A stretch of DNA of 64,000 nucleotides from Rotaria macrura (lineage: Eukaryota > Rotifera > Eurotatoria > Philodinida > Philodinidae), in the NCBI GenBank assembly GCA_900239685.1, contig OENT01000460.1:1-64000 (forward strand), given 5' to 3'. The notes below the pieces were generated by a model, which searched no databases, was not told the origin of the DNA, and saw nothing but the letters and a program-made list of their open reading frames with translations. This document shows positions 62,820-64,000 of the stretch, piece by piece (within the stretch, counting starts at the first letter, position 1; every line of letters begins with the position of its first letter). A program made the position numbers and the translations under genes.

Positions 62820-63163
62820 GTTACGTGTTCTTTTTATTGTATCATTTAAAAAAAAACGAGTCTTGTTTCTTTTCTTTTTTGTTTTGTTTTTATAAATAGA
62901 TACAACGCAATTGATTAGTTATAAACATTTATATATAGTAAATACTAATGAATAAATTCATATCTGAGCAGATTTCGCTTAGATATTATTCAAGGTTTAA
63001 TAAATAGATAAAAAACGTTTCATTATCAAAAATATTGTTTTAGGCTCATCGATTTCTGTTTTAAATTCTAATAAAATTGCAAAGAATGAAATTAAAAAAT
63101 ACTGAGCTTATTGTTGCGGTCTGTGTTTTTCATAATCCGACATTAACATTGCACATACGTATT
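62820..63163. other. Convergent intergenic region
   Basis: This lies between the stop of the acyl-CoA dehydrogenase and the stop of the calmodulin-like gene on the other strand. It holds AATAAA at 62951-62956 for the former. No clear signal was found for the latter. Confidence 0.5.
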
Positions 63164-63988
63164 TTATGTTCTATCATTATTATTATTAGTATTAGTATTA
63201 ATTTCATCATCCAAGTCTTCTTCAGGATCATCGTCAATAAATGGAATAATTCCTCGACCTTCATATGCTCCTGAGCTATTCGTTAAATTTGGATTCGTTG
63301 AAAGATTTTGTATTTGAAGAATACGACGAACTAATGCAGAAAATTCAGCGTAATCTACTTGACGATTTCCATCTAAATCTGCTTCTCGAATCATATCATT
63401 AAGTTCATCATCAGTTAATTTCTCGCCTGAAAAAATATTGTGAACAAAAGAAAATTTCTTCTTTCTATTCAAATGCACAACAACTTTATTACCGAGATTA
63501 CGCATCACAGAACGAAGCTCTATTTCTGTAATAAAACCATTTCCATCCTTGTCAAAAATGCGAAATGCTTCATTGAGAAGTTCATCATTGAACATTTCTA
63601 ATTTACTATCATCCTTGTGACTCATCATTGTTTTAAATTCATTGAAATCTATAAGACCATTACCTTAAATACGGGGAAGAGAACAAATGAGTAAGATATA
63701 TTCCTTCTACAAATCTAGTTTTAAACCAACCATCTTGATCAACTTCTCGTATCATTTGTTCTAGTTCAGCTGGCGTTGTTTGATAACCAATAGAATGAAT
63801 AACATACGCAAGGTCTTTGGTACGAATAACACCGCCACCGATTCGATCAAATAAAGCAAAAGCTTCTTTAAGTTCTATTTTCAAATATAAATAATAGATA
63901 GATATAAAGATGCATTAAGTATCTCTGAGTGTCATTGGTACATACTATTTTCTTGTTCAATTGAAATAGAATTAGCTCGCATTGTCAT
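63164..63988 (-). CDS. Calmodulin-like EF-hand protein with C-terminal extension
   Basis: This is a calcium-sensor protein of the calmodulin/troponin C superfamily, 206 aa if it starts at the ATG 63988-63986. The frame is open to the window edge, so the true start may lie outside. Exons are 63988-63946, 63874-63731, 63663-63493 and 63426-63164. EF-hand 1 ([12 protein letters not shown]) lacks acidic residues at loop positions 3 and 5 and has Asp at 12, so it probably does not bind calcium. EF-hands 2 ([12 protein letters not shown]) and 3 ([12 protein letters not shown]) are canonical. EF-hand 4 ([12 protein letters not shown]) has Arg instead of Gly at position 6. The linkers [10 protein letters not shown] and [16 protein letters not shown] match calmodulin closely. 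A tail of about 50 residues, acidic ([11 protein letters not shown]) and Asn-rich, is absent from calmodulin. Partners are unknown. Confidence 0.88.
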
Positions 63989-64000
63989 CAGTACTATGGA

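Noticed and set aside
1-64000. CRISPR arrays, bacterial operons, Shine-Dalgarno sites
   Set aside because: None are present. The gene structure with spliceosomal introns and poly(A) signals is eukaryotic; the direct repeats seen are simple tandem arrays without unique spacers.
1-64000. tRNA and rRNA genes
   Set aside because: I looked for conserved tRNA boxes (GGTTCGAATCC-like) and rRNA cores and found none; a covariance-model scan would be needed to exclude a divergent tRNA.

Overview
This looks like about 64 kb of nuclear DNA from a small protostome animal. It is strongly AT-rich. Most genes are split by GT-AG introns of about 45-90 bp, with a few of 0.4-1 kb, and AATAAA signals follow several stop codons. 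The window carries an innexin, a gustatory-receptor-like 7TM gene and a BCL11-type zinc-finger gene. Transposon relics and short inverted duplications are also present. A rotifer, probably bdelloid, fits best, but that is inference from gene content and style and no marker gene proves it. There are two runs of N, at 27049-27313 and 48639-48672, and each lies at the centre of an inverted repeat.

Layout. 1-7.7 kb is a transposon graveyard. It holds two adjoining tandem arrays (31-bp and 60-bp units), a MULE-type transposase relic, a 313-bp fold-back MITE, and a hAT-type element with an 8-bp target duplication whose coding region is interrupted by a second MITE with the same terminal motif as the fold-back. 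7.7-12.5 kb holds two plus-strand genes for likely secreted hydrolases: a ten-exon histidine acid phosphatase and an intronless sialidase-like gene. 12.5-17 kb shows no gene. 17-21.4 kb is a convergent pair, a three-exon innexin and a ten-exon gustatory-receptor-like gene on the minus strand, with stop codons only 85 bp apart. 22.8-24.8 kb is a membrane guanylate cyclase with two transmembrane helices. 24.8-36.1 kb is gene-poor and contains a TA-flanked palindromic element around an N gap and a 570-bp inverted duplication carrying a small unidentified ORF.

36.1-37.2 kb is a four-exon claudin-like tetraspan gene. 42.4-44.0 kb is a gene with a PH/EVH1-like region and a CRIB motif. 47.4-50 kb is rich in CT, TG and TA microsatellites and leads into a seven-exon BCL11-family transcription factor at 50.1-53.1 kb. 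58.7-62.8 kb is an eight-exon AidB/ACDH-11-type acyl-CoA dehydrogenase. The right edge carries a calmodulin-like gene on the minus strand.

The genes do not form one pathway. Several act at the cell surface or in signalling (innexin, receptor-like 7TM, guanylate cyclase, claudin-like, CRIB protein, EF-hand protein). All exon joins were worked out by eye from splice signals, reading phase and family similarity. Where all exons could be placed, the totals are multiples of three: 394, 423, 486, 456, 249, 858 and 629 aa, plus 206 aa for the gene at the right edge.
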